From an uncultured Psychroserpens sp. (lineage in GTDB: Bacteria > Bacteroidota > Bacteroidia > Flavobacteriales > Flavobacteriaceae): 64,000 nucleotides of DNA. How positions within the stretch are numbered: position 1 is the first letter of the stretch; every line of letters begins with the position of its first letter. Below the pieces are notes generated by a model, which did no database searches, was not told the DNA's origin, and saw only the letters and a program-made list of their open reading frames with translations. Made by a program: the position numbers and the translations under genes. Positions 18,137-27,298 of the stretch are shown one piece after another. Location of the stretch: contig NZ_CANMRL010000001.1 of the NCBI RefSeq assembly GCF_947500255.1, forward strand, positions 992,001 through 1,056,000, given 5' to 3'.

Positions 18137-19351
18137 TTAGGTTTCAAGCTCCATAATAAAGCGATCTAAGATGTTTTCTTTTGAGTAGTTTTTCACTACA
18201 TATGACTCTGCATTTTCGCCTAATTGTTTGCAAAGATTTTTATCGTCTTTTAACTGTTTAATGCAGTTTACTACTTGATCTACCGAATCGTCACTAAAAT
18301 AATATCCGCCTTGAGAATCTTTATAAACCGTAGCCACTTCAGAATCTTTATTACCCGTAACTATAGATGGTTTTGAACTTGCCATCATGCCCAGTAGCTT
18401 AGATGGCATTACGGTATCTATAACGTCGCTTTTTTGAAATAGAAAATGTACATCTGCACTATATAGAAGTAAAGGAAGCTCTTCATAAGGTACTAAATTA
18501 TAATGTTTAACGAAGTCATATGTTTTAATCTTCTCTACAACATTTTCTTTTTCGGCACCTTCACCAACAACTACAACTTCTATGTCGTTTAGTGTTTGTA
18601 GTTGATCTAAAACCTTAAAGAAAAAACTCCAGTCTTGTTTAGCTCCAATATTTCCTGAGTATAAGATTTTAAATTTTTTAGACGTTAGATGTGGATGTAT
18701 TTGATCTGTTTTTACTCTAAATTTTGAGGTGTCTAGCCAATTTGTCAAGTAATATGTCTTTTTATTTTTAACTTTAGAATTCAGTTTTTTGAGCATCCCA
18801 TTACTTATGGTACTTATGGTGTCGGCCTTTTTTAATAAGGTTCTTTCTAGCCAAAGAATCATCTTTATAAAAACCGATTTATTGCTACTCAATAAACCAG
18901 AATCTATAGCAGCATCAAATTCGAAGTCTTGTATATGAATCCACAATTTTGATCTATATCTCAATTTTAAAAACCATCCGAGTAGAATAGAAGATGTAAA
19001 AGGAACGATGCAGATAACGTGATCTGGTCGTGCAATTTTGAACAGATTAATTATATTTCCGAAGGTAAAGCTGAGTAAATGTATGATTCGTTTGGAAAAC
19101 GAAGGATTAGAAGGAACGTATTGTTTATACCTATAAACAGACACTTCATTAATAGTCTCTTTATACCAACGTTTTTTATCCTTATAATCTGATCGTATTT
19201 TCCACTGAGGGTAATAAGGGAAACCTGTTATAATTGACACGTTATATCCTTTTGAAACTAAATATTCGGCTTTTTGAGTTGTGTATAAACCAATGGCACT
19301 ATCTTCGGGAGAATAGTTGACTCCAATAATTGTTACGTTATTTTTCTTCAA
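18137..19351 (-). CDS. Glycosyltransferase family 4, WcaI-like
   Basis: A 404-residue GT-B enzyme. The N-terminus TIIGVNYSPEDSAIGLYTT near residues 8-26 and GFPYYPQWKI near 42-51 are the signature of WcaI-type transferases of colanic-acid-like clusters. The donor domain has ILYSGNIGAKQDWSFFF near 229-245 and MPSKLLGMMASSKPSIVTG near 316-334. It overlaps the preceding WcaF-like acetyltransferase gene by 14 bases, which suggests coupled translation. It is the last gene of its transcript. Confidence 0.9.
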   Translation of the reverse strand: MKKNNVTIIGVNYSPEDSAIGLYTTQKAEYLVSKGYNVSIITGFPYYPQWKIRSDYKDKKRWYKETINEVSVYRYKQYVPSNPSFSKRIIHLLSFTFGNIINLFKIARPDHVICIVPFTSSILLGWFLKLRYRSKLWIHIQDFEFDAAIDSGLLSSNKSVFIKMILWLERTLLKKADTISTISNGMLKKLNSKVKNKKTYYLTNWLDTSKFRVKTDQIHPHLTSKKFKILYSGNIGAKQDWSFFFKVLDQLQTLNDIEVVVVGEGAEKENVVEKIKTYDFVKHYNLVPYEELPLLLYSADVHFLFQKSDVIDTVMPSKLLGMMASSKPSIVTGNKDSEVATVYKDSQGGYYFSDDSVDQVVNCIKQLKDDKNLCKQLGENAESYVVKNYSKENILDRFIMELET

Positions 19352-19892
19352 ATGTTCTCTTTTTTACTGCAGTGGCTGGGTTTCCGTAGCAAATATAACC
19401 TTCTGGCATATCTTTAAATACATTGCTTCTTGCACCTATCACACAACCTTTACCTATTCGTACGCCTGGAGCGATATAGACATCGTTTGTGATCCAAGCC
19501 TCATCTTCTATAATAACTTCCTTATGATCAATATCAAAGCTTTCTCTTGTATAATCATGAAGCCCAGTATTAAAATATACACCATGGGCAACAGCGACGT
19601 GTTTACCTATTGATATGTTACCTAAACTATATAAAATGCAGTCTTCACCAATCCATGTGTAATCGCCTATTGATATTTTCCAAGGGTAAGTGAACTTAGC
19701 GGAAGGACGTATGAGTACACCTTTTCCAATTGTTGCTCCAAATGATCTTAATAAGAACCGCCTCCATCCGTAAAAAAACTGAGGAGACCATGCAAAAAGT
19801 GTTTTTTCAACGATCCACCACAGCTGAACAACAACTTTTGATTTTCCTCTAAAATCTCCTGGAACCTTAAATGTTTTTAAGTTTTGATACAT
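19338..19892 (-). CDS. WcaF-like polysaccharide O-acetyltransferase
   Basis: A 184-residue left-handed beta-helix acyltransferase. Hexapeptide repeats are seen from IGKGVLIRPSAKFTYP near residue 56 to RIGKGCVIGARSNVF near 142-156. The histidine of GVYFNTGLHDY near 107-117 is the expected catalytic residue. The N-terminal tract with paired tryptophans is typical of WcaF. It likely acetylates a sugar of the repeat unit with acetyl-CoA. It lies between an epimerase and a WcaI-like transferase and overlaps the latter by 14 bases. Confidence 0.9.
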   Translation of the reverse strand: MYQNLKTFKVPGDFRGKSKVVVQLWWIVEKTLFAWSPQFFYGWRRFLLRSFGATIGKGVLIRPSAKFTYPWKISIGDYTWIGEDCILYSLGNISIGKHVAVAHGVYFNTGLHDYTRESFDIDHKEVIIEDEAWITNDVYIAPGVRIGKGCVIGARSNVFKDMPEGYICYGNPATAVKKRTFEEK

Positions 19893-20857
19893 TAATTATT
19901 CGCTTTATACCAATTGTAAGTAATAGTGGTTCCTTCTTCTAAATTATAAGGTAACTTACCAACAACTTCTTCTACTTTGGTTGTATCATAATCCATGTTT
20001 GTTAGGATATTATCTAACCTGAAAGAGGTTATTGGAGGTGATTTAAAGCCTATTGTTTTAAGAACATCTCCTGATACTGCTAATGTTTTCAATACAAATA
20101 ATGGCACCGATTTGATATTATGGCCATGAAATTTATTTGAAATTATGTTTGCCCATTGCTTCACTTCTAAGGTATCAAAATCTGATAAATAAACCGTCTG
20201 TGTATTCAATTTTTTATCAAATAGTAGTTTATCTAGTATATGTACGCAGTTTCCAACAAAACCAAATTTCTTATAAATGTTCTTCCCTTTTGGGTGAACA
20301 TATACTTTGCGCTTTATTGAATCAAAAAAGTTTTTATATGGAATATCGAACCAAGGTCCCCAAAGTGATGTTGGTCTAACAATAATCCAATTATCATCTA
20401 AACTTTTAGAATCTCTAACTATTTGTTCACCTATTATTTTACTTTCACCGTAAATAGTAGAGGGTTTATAATCAAATTCGTCTTTAGGATTATAGCCTAT
20501 TTCACAAACAAGTCTACTTGAGGCAAAAATGACTTTTTCAATTGATGGTGTTTGATTAATGGCAGTTATAATATGCTCTACACCTGTTGTGTTTGCCGCA
20601 TAGTCTTCTAGTGTTTTACCGTCTAAATCTGTTCTTGCTGCCATATGTAGAACATAGTGCGGTTGGAAGTCATTAAAGAGTTGTATTGTCTTTTCTTGAT
20701 CTAATATATCAACGTTTTTCCAATATGTAGAATGGGACTCATTTCTTGGTTTAGTGTTATCTAAATTTAACACTTCATAATTATCTTTATAGTACTCAAT
20801 AAGATTAGTTCCTATAAAACCCGAACCACCAGTAACTAATATTTTTTTCTTCATCAA
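19892..20857 (-). CDS. NAD-dependent epimerase/dehydratase (extended SDR)
   Basis: A 321-residue extended SDR with the nucleotide motif GGSGFIGT near residues 9-16, the DLDGKT segment near 76-81 and the active-site pair in IYGESKIIGE near 134-143 (tyrosine and lysine four apart). It acts on a nucleotide sugar; the exact reaction cannot be named. It is first in the transcript that continues with the acetyltransferase and the WcaI-like transferase, with a one-base overlap to the former. A start at the second methionine is equally possible. Confidence 0.85.
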   Translation of the reverse strand: MMKKKILVTGGSGFIGTNLIEYYKDNYEVLNLDNTKPRNESHSTYWKNVDILDQEKTIQLFNDFQPHYVLHMAARTDLDGKTLEDYAANTTGVEHIITAINQTPSIEKVIFASSRLVCEIGYNPKDEFDYKPSTIYGESKIIGEQIVRDSKSLDDNWIIVRPTSLWGPWFDIPYKNFFDSIKRKVYVHPKGKNIYKKFGFVGNCVHILDKLLFDKKLNTQTVYLSDFDTLEVKQWANIISNKFHGHNIKSVPLFVLKTLAVSGDVLKTIGFKSPPITSFRLDNILTNMDYDTTKVEEVVGKLPYNLEEGTTITYNWYKANN

Positions 20858-20871
20858 CTTTAAAATAATCC

Positions 20872-20879
20872 CAAAGATA
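20872..20879 (-). promoter_or_regulatory. -7 promoter box of the epimerase operon
   Basis: TATCTTTG on the minus strand matches TAnnTTTG, 15 bases before the start at 20857. A TTG lies 25 bases further upstream, slightly beyond the usual spacing. Confidence 0.5.
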
Positions 20880-20953
20880 AAATTATCCTTTGTTTATCTC
20901 TAAGCAAAATAAAAAAACTCGCATTTTATTAGATGAAATGACTTTTTAGAGGT

Positions 20954-22036
20954 CTATTTTAGCATACTTTCATAGAGTTTGAGCCAATCGTTAAATCGAT
21001 ATTGCCATGAATACTCTTTTAGAACAAAATTATAGAGATTAAGTCCGTTTTGATTTCTTTGTTCTAATGTCCAGCTAAGTGCGGTTTTTAAAGCAGATTC
21101 TATTTCAGTGACGTTTGGATTAACCAATAGTCCTCCATTGCTGGACCATTTTTCGTTCAATCCTGTTTGAAAGGTTGTTATAACAGGTGTTTTAAATATA
21201 GCTGCTTCTAGGTTAACCATTCCAACAACTTCAGAATGTGAAGGTGCAACAAAGACAAAAGCATTTTTAAATAATTTTACTTTTTCTTCTCCAGTGATCA
21301 ATCCTAAAAACGCTACCTTATCTTCTAATTGGTATGATGATACTAATTGGTCAAGCTCCTGTTTATAATCATTAAAACCTCCAGCTATTTTTAGTTTAAA
21401 ATCTTTTGGGTTTAGGTTTGCAAAAGCTTTAATTAGTAAATCTATTCCTTTTTTTGGATCTAATCTTCCAACATACAAAACATACTTTTCCTTTTGGTCG
21501 TAGTTATTTTCAGTTGCTAGATTTGAGTCTATGAGGTTTGGGATCTCTACTGTTGGCGTATTAGGGAATAACATTTTTATCTCTTTGTCTTCATTACTTG
21601 TGATAGCATGTAAGTAATTAGCCTTTGAAAACACAGATTTCACGACCAAATTAAAATATAATTTCTTTTTTAGCGTGCCTTGCGACCACAACCATGGTTC
21701 ATACATTCCATGACATGTTATTAAAAAAGGAATGTTGTTTTGTTTTGCAAACTTGGCAGTTGCATACTGAGGATACATCCAAACACCATGAATATGAATA
21801 ACATCAATTTCATTTTTTGCATGTAAATTCTTTAAAGTGGTTTTTAAGTTTTTTGAATATCGCCAAGGTGTTAAGTCGCCATCAACTTTTATGATTTCAT
21901 CTCCTTCTTCTTTTCGTGTGCTTAATATCTTAGAATTGACATTATTATTTAAAAGTCTTGTATGCAGATCTAAAACTACCGTCCTAATACCACCACTTTG
22001 GAATGAAAAATCTTCTAATACGTGTATAACGTTCAT
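20954..22036 (-). CDS. Glycosyltransferase family 4
   Basis: A 360-residue GT-B enzyme. The N-terminus has FSFQSGGIRTVVLDL near residues 10-24 with the glycine pair that contacts the acceptor, and the donor domain has YVLYVGRLDPKKGIDLLIKA near 184-203 followed by APSHSEVVGMVNLEAAIF near 260-278, which includes the EX7E-type region (E near residue 266 and 274). It acts in the cytoplasm on the lipid-linked repeat unit. It lies 28 bases after the O-antigen-ligase-like gene and closes that transcript. Confidence 0.9.
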   Translation of the reverse strand: MNVIHVLEDFSFQSGGIRTVVLDLHTRLLNNNVNSKILSTRKEEGDEIIKVDGDLTPWRYSKNLKTTLKNLHAKNEIDVIHIHGVWMYPQYATAKFAKQNNIPFLITCHGMYEPWLWSQGTLKKKLYFNLVVKSVFSKANYLHAITSNEDKEIKMLFPNTPTVEIPNLIDSNLATENNYDQKEKYVLYVGRLDPKKGIDLLIKAFANLNPKDFKLKIAGGFNDYKQELDQLVSSYQLEDKVAFLGLITGEEKVKLFKNAFVFVAPSHSEVVGMVNLEAAIFKTPVITTFQTGLNEKWSSNGGLLVNPNVTEIESALKTALSWTLEQRNQNGLNLYNFVLKEYSWQYRFNDWLKLYESMLK

Positions 22037-22063
22037 TATAAAAATTTAATAAAATAATTGATG

Positions 22064-23314
22064 TTATAACTCTTCAGTTATTTTGTCTGGATTCTTTTCA
22101 GAATTGAACAAAAATAAATTAATAAAAAACGAAAAGAAAATAACCCCATCTTCACGTTCTAATATGTTTTCCGAAAGCATATTTAATCCAAAATACAATA
22201 ATAGAAAAAACAATAAGCGATTTCTATTTTTATTCGAAAACTTAAAGAGATAATAAAAATAAAATAAGAATACTATCAAACCAATAATACCTGTAGATAA
22301 GAGAATACTTAAAAACTGATTGTGTGTATTATAATTTTTTAATAGTAAGTTAGGATTTTCATCTTGATAACAGTCATCTAAAACACCTTTTACATCTCCC
22401 CAACCATAGCCAATAACAGGAGATTTAATCGCTTGTTTAAATGCACAATTATAAATACTTAGTCGCAAGGCTGTAGAAGAGTTAGGGTTTGTTCTCAATC
22501 CTTCAATATCTATTAATTCTTTAAATCTATTTATGTTATTAAACTTTGGAATAAATAGCATTGTTAAAACAAAAACAGCAGTTAATGCTGACACATATAT
22601 GAGGGCTTTGGTTTTAATTTTACTTCTAATAAGGTAGATGATCCCAACGATACCTAAGGCTATTATTGGACCTCTTTTATTCAATATTGCCAGAAAAACA
22701 AAAAACAAAACAAGTAAAAACAAATGATATAAAATCTTGGTTTTTTGTGTGTTAGACATACTGTTAATTAAAAATAGGATACCTACTCCAATATGCATTG
22801 ACAAATAGATAGAGTGCATTTCGTAACCAACAATTCGTAAGTCTACCAGAGTGTGATAGTGAATGATTGTGCTTTTAAACGTATAGTATGGTTCGGTTAG
22901 AAAATAATATGTAAAGGTTGAAATTAAGAAAAAAGCCAATGTGATTACAAACACCCATTTTAATGTTTCTATGAGTTTTTTGTCTAGTTTTTCTTTACAA
23001 TTATACAATAACATAAATACCAGTGGATATGCTAATAGCGATAAGCCTGTCTCTAATTTTCTAAAAGCATAACTTGTGTTTTCCGAATATGAAATACTTA
23101 TGAGTAAAACGAGAAAGAAGCTTGTACTTACTCTAAATAGTTTAAGATTAAGGTTCTTATCTGATTTATTGACTATGAAATAGAATATAGCACTTAATAA
23201 AAGCCCAATAACAGGAATTCCTTTGAACTTATCTGGAACTAAAATAATGGCGCTATTAATTATTAAAAAAAGTTTTAATAAAAATGTCGCAGTTTTAGTA
23301 TTGTTATTCGGCAT
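22064..23314 (-). CDS. O-antigen ligase family membrane protein
   Basis: A 416-residue protein with about ten to twelve membrane segments and one large periplasmic loop near residues 255-320. That loop contains GLRTNPNSSTALRLSIYNCAFK-like text and IGYGWGDVK, followed by YNTHNQFLSILLSTGIIG, where the HNXXL motif of Wzy_C/WaaL proteins is visible. It may ligate the polymer to lipid A-core or polymerise it. The gene overlaps the Wzy-like gene upstream by 11 bases. Two proteins of polymerase or ligase type in one transcript are noted as a finding. Confidence 0.87.
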   Translation of the reverse strand: MPNNNTKTATFLLKLFLIINSAIILVPDKFKGIPVIGLLLSAIFYFIVNKSDKNLNLKLFRVSTSFFLVLLISISYSENTSYAFRKLETGLSLLAYPLVFMLLYNCKEKLDKKLIETLKWVFVITLAFFLISTFTYYFLTEPYYTFKSTIIHYHTLVDLRIVGYEMHSIYLSMHIGVGILFLINSMSNTQKTKILYHLFLLVLFFVFLAILNKRGPIIALGIVGIIYLIRSKIKTKALIYVSALTAVFVLTMLFIPKFNNINRFKELIDIEGLRTNPNSSTALRLSIYNCAFKQAIKSPVIGYGWGDVKGVLDDCYQDENPNLLLKNYNTHNQFLSILLSTGIIGLIVFLFYFYYLFKFSNKNRNRLLFFLLLYFGLNMLSENILEREDGVIFFSFFINLFLFNSEKNPDKITEEL

Positions 23315-24737
23315 TTTGCGGTCGTTTTTTTAATGCGGTTCTAAATAGAATAAAATAAATTTTAGGTATAGCCAAAATAACCACAAAACTGGCTACAAGA
23401 AAGGCATATCCGTTAGTGAAATCTCCTCTAAGAAAAAATATCATATGCATCGAGGCATAAAATGCAGCAGCAATTTTTAAAGGATCCAGACCATTTAACC
23501 ATACAACCATTATTGATAAAAAATAGGCTAATGTTATGGCAAATAAAATAACTCCTACGATTCCAAAATTGATGTAGCCTTCTGAAACAAAAGGATTGGA
23601 GAGGTTATTAAAGCTTCTTTTTCCTTTCTCTCCATATTCACTTGAAAGATATTCACCTATATATTCACCTGTGGAAATTGGCTTGTCGTTCCATATTTTT
23701 CTGGGTACAAAGAAAAAGACACCTCCAGAAAGTTGCCTTCCATAGGATAAGTCATTTTTTTCTGCATGCTCAATTGTTGCCGCAAAGTTGATGAATGCAT
23801 CATAGTTTAATGTGGTAAACGTATTTGAAACACCATGATTTCTAAGCTGATACAATAGTAGTTTTGGGTTTTCCCTCAATTGCTTTAATGAGTAGCCCGA
23901 ATGTGTGATTAATGAAATTGTGGGGAAAATAATGACCATTGCAAAAAACAGGAACAACAACGACTTGAAATTAGTGTTTAACAATTTTGGTATTAAAAAG
24001 AAAATTATAGTTAAATAAATAGGTCCAAGTGCATTTCTTTTTTCTGTTAAAGGGTTTTTTATCGCCATCAACAGTACAAAAAACAATAAGGATAAAAGAA
24101 TAACTATATAATAGTTTGAGTTCTTCTTTTTGCATTTTTTAATATAGTACACGCTTAAGATAAACGCAGGAAAAGGCACCATCAAAATAATTTTTTCCTT
24201 CAACAAAAGGGCCGACTTAGATGTTCCTTCAAGTACGAGATAATTGTGCTCGATATATTCCGTTTTTATATAATCTAAATTAGCGATAAGAATTAGAACG
24301 CTAATTCCAAACAAGATCAATATATGGATTGGTAAGTATTTGTCTTTTTTATAAGGTTTTAGTTTTGATTTCCTAGAAACAAAAAAACGATAGGCAACAA
24401 AAAACACAATGTTAAATATAAAAATGAAGATGTTTGTTTTTACCATCAAATAATCTTTATAGATCATTTTATTTGGCATTTTTAAATCATTTAGCTTATA
24501 AACATCATGTATTTGAAGCATTGGCGCAAGAATGAAAAACAAAAAGTTAAAAACAATAAATGCCGCCAATATTGGAGAGTATCGTCTATCTTTATAGAGA
24601 TACAGAATTGTCATAATAAAAATGACAGAGAAGTTTAACGTAAATAATAATTTAAGATAAACAGGTACTGCTGTAAAAATTAACAAAGGCAGAAAAATAC
24701 TTACAAAAAGTAATAAAAATAGAGTCTTGCCTTTCAT
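23304..24737 (-). CDS. Wzy-like O-antigen/oligosaccharide repeat-unit polymerase
   Basis: A 477-residue polytopic protein with about twelve hydrophobic segments and a loop of roughly 100 residues near 295-395. The loop has LSYGRQLSGGVFFFVPRKIWNDKP near 325-350, where the FFFVPR.W..KP pattern is typical of the oligosaccharide repeat-unit polymerase family. This supports an inner-membrane polymerase of the Wzx/Wzy route. It is first in its transcript; a TTG-N23-TAnnTTTG promoter is seen 113-146 bases upstream. Confidence 0.85.
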   Translation of the reverse strand: MKGKTLFLLLFVSIFLPLLIFTAVPVYLKLLFTLNFSVIFIMTILYLYKDRRYSPILAAFIVFNFLFFILAPMLQIHDVYKLNDLKMPNKMIYKDYLMVKTNIFIFIFNIVFFVAYRFFVSRKSKLKPYKKDKYLPIHILILFGISVLILIANLDYIKTEYIEHNYLVLEGTSKSALLLKEKIILMVPFPAFILSVYYIKKCKKKNSNYYIVILLSLLFFVLLMAIKNPLTEKRNALGPIYLTIIFFLIPKLLNTNFKSLLFLFFAMVIIFPTISLITHSGYSLKQLRENPKLLLYQLRNHGVSNTFTTLNYDAFINFAATIEHAEKNDLSYGRQLSGGVFFFVPRKIWNDKPISTGEYIGEYLSSEYGEKGKRSFNNLSNPFVSEGYINFGIVGVILFAITLAYFLSIMVVWLNGLDPLKIAAAFYASMHMIFFLRGDFTNGYAFLVASFVVILAIPKIYFILFRTALKKRPQNAE

Positions 24738-24849
24738 TTAATTAATATTTTCAAAGCGCTTTTAAAGATTTCACTATGGTCATTATAGATAAAAAAGCAT
24801 TAGTCTAGCTTACATCCAATTTAGAAATAGAATTTCAATAAATATAAAG

Positions 24850-24883
24850 CAAATATAGTATAAACAAAAGATGAAATAGACAA
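24850..24883 (-). promoter_or_regulatory. -33/-7 promoter of the Wzy operon
   Basis: On the minus strand, TTG (24883-24881) is followed after 23 bases by TATATTTG (24857-24850). The leader would be about 105 bases, the longest in this locus. The 220-base gap 24738-24957 contains nothing else I can name and is AT-rich. Confidence 0.55.
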
Positions 24884-24957
24884 GTGCAAACTATATTATT
24901 GAATGTTCACTTGAATGTAATGATACAACTCTAAGTGTCTATTAGAAGTTGAGTGTT

Positions 24958-26265
24958 CTATTTTAAGTATTTACTCAAAATAAACACGCCTATCTTATCC
25001 TGTTTATAAATATAAATAACACCTACAACATTCCAAAAAATCATACTAACTCCTGTAGCTGCTGCTGCACCAAACATTCCATGTTTTGGGATAAATACTA
25101 AATTGAGGATAATATTTATTACTAATGCTGCAATTAGAATATACAGATAGACTCTTTGTCTTCCAGTCATATTCAAATAGACACCAACCGATCCACAAAA
25201 CGCATTAAACATTTGAGCAATGATCATTATGATTAATGCTGAGTTTGCAAGAATATAACTATCTCCAAATAAATCTAAAATTCTTTCAGAAAAGAAAAAT
25301 ATAAAGAGTATTGCTGGAATCGTTAAATAGAAATTTAACATTGTTGATTTTATAATTAGCTGCTTTAATGCTTTAAATTGTTTTGAAAAATATAATTCAG
25401 ATATCTCTGGAGCTATTACTGCATTTATAGTCGTGAGTATAATACCTATTCCTGTTGTGATTTTAACTGCAGCGCCATAATAAGCTACTTTTTCAAAAGA
25501 CCAGTATTTTTCTAAAATAAACACATCAAAACTCTGCATCATTAGAAGTGTAATAAGACTAAAAGACATCGGGAATGATGTTTTAATTATCTCTTTATAA
25601 CTTATTTTAAGTAACGGTATATTCTTATTTAGTTTTAATAGCTGTGCAAATATAATAAAGGTTGTAACGGTACCTATAAGATAAAAAATAAGTATATATC
25701 CATCTATTAAATATGAAAAGTCCTTTAGAAGATAAAGCGTTACTGCTAGAACTAACAAACTGCCAAAACGGAAGATATTAGACGCTATCTCAGACATATA
25801 TAGCAAATTTAGTCCTCTTAAAACCTGAAAATTTAACATTGAAATCGTATAAGGCAGAAGTACAATAATAACTTTATTAGATAGGTTTTTGACCTCCTCA
25901 TCTTGAAAATAGGGGATGTTAATCCATTCACTTAAACAAACATAAAGCAGCAGGATAACCAGAAAATTAGAAAATAAAATAACAAGCATTCTTTTGTATA
26001 AAGAAATGACTTGATTAAAGTTTTTTTGCGCTTGAAGCTTCCCAGAAAACTGTAAAAAGGAATTATTCATCCCAAGTAAACCAATAGCTCCAAATAGGAT
26101 TAGAGCATAAGTCATAAAATTAAATTTCCCAAAAAGCGCATCGCTAGCATTATTAGTAATTATAAATATTGCTGCAAACTGTAAAATGATTCCAGAGACT
26201 TTTATGAAAAGAACACTGATACTCTTTTTTAGAAAAACTGATTTTAATGATTTAAGCGCTTTCAC
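24958..26265 (-). CDS. Oligosaccharide flippase family protein (Wzx-like)
   Basis: A 435-residue membrane protein with about twelve evenly spaced helices, beginning with KVSGIILQFAAIFIITNNAS near residues 22-41 and with FGKFNFMTYALILFGAIGLLG near 45-65, both typical of polysaccharide flippases of the MOP superfamily. It would move the lipid-linked repeat unit to the periplasmic side. It follows the sulfotransferase gene by 15 bases, so modification by sulfate before export is plausible. Confidence 0.88.
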   Translation of the reverse strand: MKALKSLKSVFLKKSISVLFIKVSGIILQFAAIFIITNNASDALFGKFNFMTYALILFGAIGLLGMNNSFLQFSGKLQAQKNFNQVISLYKRMLVILFSNFLVILLLYVCLSEWINIPYFQDEEVKNLSNKVIIVLLPYTISMLNFQVLRGLNLLYMSEIASNIFRFGSLLVLAVTLYLLKDFSYLIDGYILIFYLIGTVTTFIIFAQLLKLNKNIPLLKISYKEIIKTSFPMSFSLITLLMMQSFDVFILEKYWSFEKVAYYGAAVKITTGIGIILTTINAVIAPEISELYFSKQFKALKQLIIKSTMLNFYLTIPAILFIFFFSERILDLFGDSYILANSALIIMIIAQMFNAFCGSVGVYLNMTGRQRVYLYILIAALVINIILNLVFIPKHGMFGAAAATGVSMIFWNVVGVIYIYKQDKIGVFILSKYLK

Positions 26266-26280
26266 TTACTATGGCTTATT

Positions 26281-27180
26281 TTATTTCTTCCAAATGGATA
26301 GGTTTGTGTCTAATAAATCTTGAAGTTTATCAATATCCTCATCAAAAACGCCTTTAAGATAATTAGCTTCAGATTCATTCATCACAATTGGGTTTAAGTT
26401 GTTTTTTTGAATTACATACTTAATTCTTGCGCGAAAACTACTAGGAAATAGTTTTTTAAACATCGTTTTAACAAAGCTGTCTTTCAAGAGAATAGTATTT
26501 AACAACTGTGATTTTGGTTTTCCTGAAATATTTCTGTGCACTTCATTAAAACTGTTAGGTTCGTTTTCAATCCCCAAAAATTTTATAACATCCTTCGTTT
26601 TTTCTTCTTGATGTTTAACAAAGTCTTCAAATATAATAACTTTTACATTCGTGAAATTATCTTGAAAGGCTTTGGTGGCATCAGCATAGAAACTCGCTTT
26701 TTTATAGGCCCAAATAAACTCGTAATCTAGTTTTAGCCTCTCCTCTTCTTGCTTTAATCCTTCAATAAAAGATAAGCTTTCTCTTCCATCTCTTACCAAA
26801 TGAGAATATGCAGAGAATGCTCTTTTAATAGGGTTTCTGAGCATAATAATAATTTTAGGATCTCCTAAAGTCTCTTTAATTATAGGTATGGTTTTTTCGT
26901 AATAGTATAGCAAATCAACACTTGATTCTCCTTTTAACTGATGTGATTTTGCTTTTTTAAACAAGTCTTTATAACCATCTAAAGTCTTAATCGCCTTCTT
27001 TTTTGTGAAATCATCACCTTCGCCTTTATAAGCATCTTTTAAAAAGCTGTATGTTAAATATTTTGGTTCTTTGGGGTTACAAATAAACATATCTTTATGT
27101 TCATTTAAATAATCCCCTAAAGACGTCGTGCCACATTTTGCGGCTCCTACAATTAAAAAGTCGGGCAGGCTTTTTTTCAT
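26281..27180 (-). CDS. PAPS-dependent sulfotransferase
   Basis: A 299-residue cytoplasmic sulfotransferase. The 5'-phosphosulfate loop is VGAAKCGTTSLGDYL near residues 11-25 and the 3'-phosphate site is IIMLRNPIKRAFSAYSH near 111-127, both intact. This is the family that sulfates carbohydrates and lipids in bacteria and animals. PAPS would come from the cysD, cysN and cysC genes nearby and the PAP product would be removed by CysQ. It precedes the flippase gene by 15 bases. The acceptor sugar cannot be named. Confidence 0.9.
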   Translation of the reverse strand: MKKSLPDFLIVGAAKCGTTSLGDYLNEHKDMFICNPKEPKYLTYSFLKDAYKGEGDDFTKKKAIKTLDGYKDLFKKAKSHQLKGESSVDLLYYYEKTIPIIKETLGDPKIIIMLRNPIKRAFSAYSHLVRDGRESLSFIEGLKQEEERLKLDYEFIWAYKKASFYADATKAFQDNFTNVKVIIFEDFVKHQEEKTKDVIKFLGIENEPNSFNEVHRNISGKPKSQLLNTILLKDSFVKTMFKKLFPSSFRARIKYVIQKNNLNPIVMNESEANYLKGVFDEDIDKLQDLLDTNLSIWKK

Positions 27181-27298
27181 ATTTTCTTCTTAAGAATTGC
27201 TGTATTAATGCGAATTCTAATCATAAATTTATTTCAATGACAATGATAGGCGAAACTCATCCAATATCAAAATGTGCAGGCAAGATTTAGTGTACAAT

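Noticed and set aside
24738-24957. 220-base gap between Wzy and Wzx as a possible small RNA or riboswitch
   Set aside because: Apart from one promoter I see no stable stem, terminator or conserved motif.
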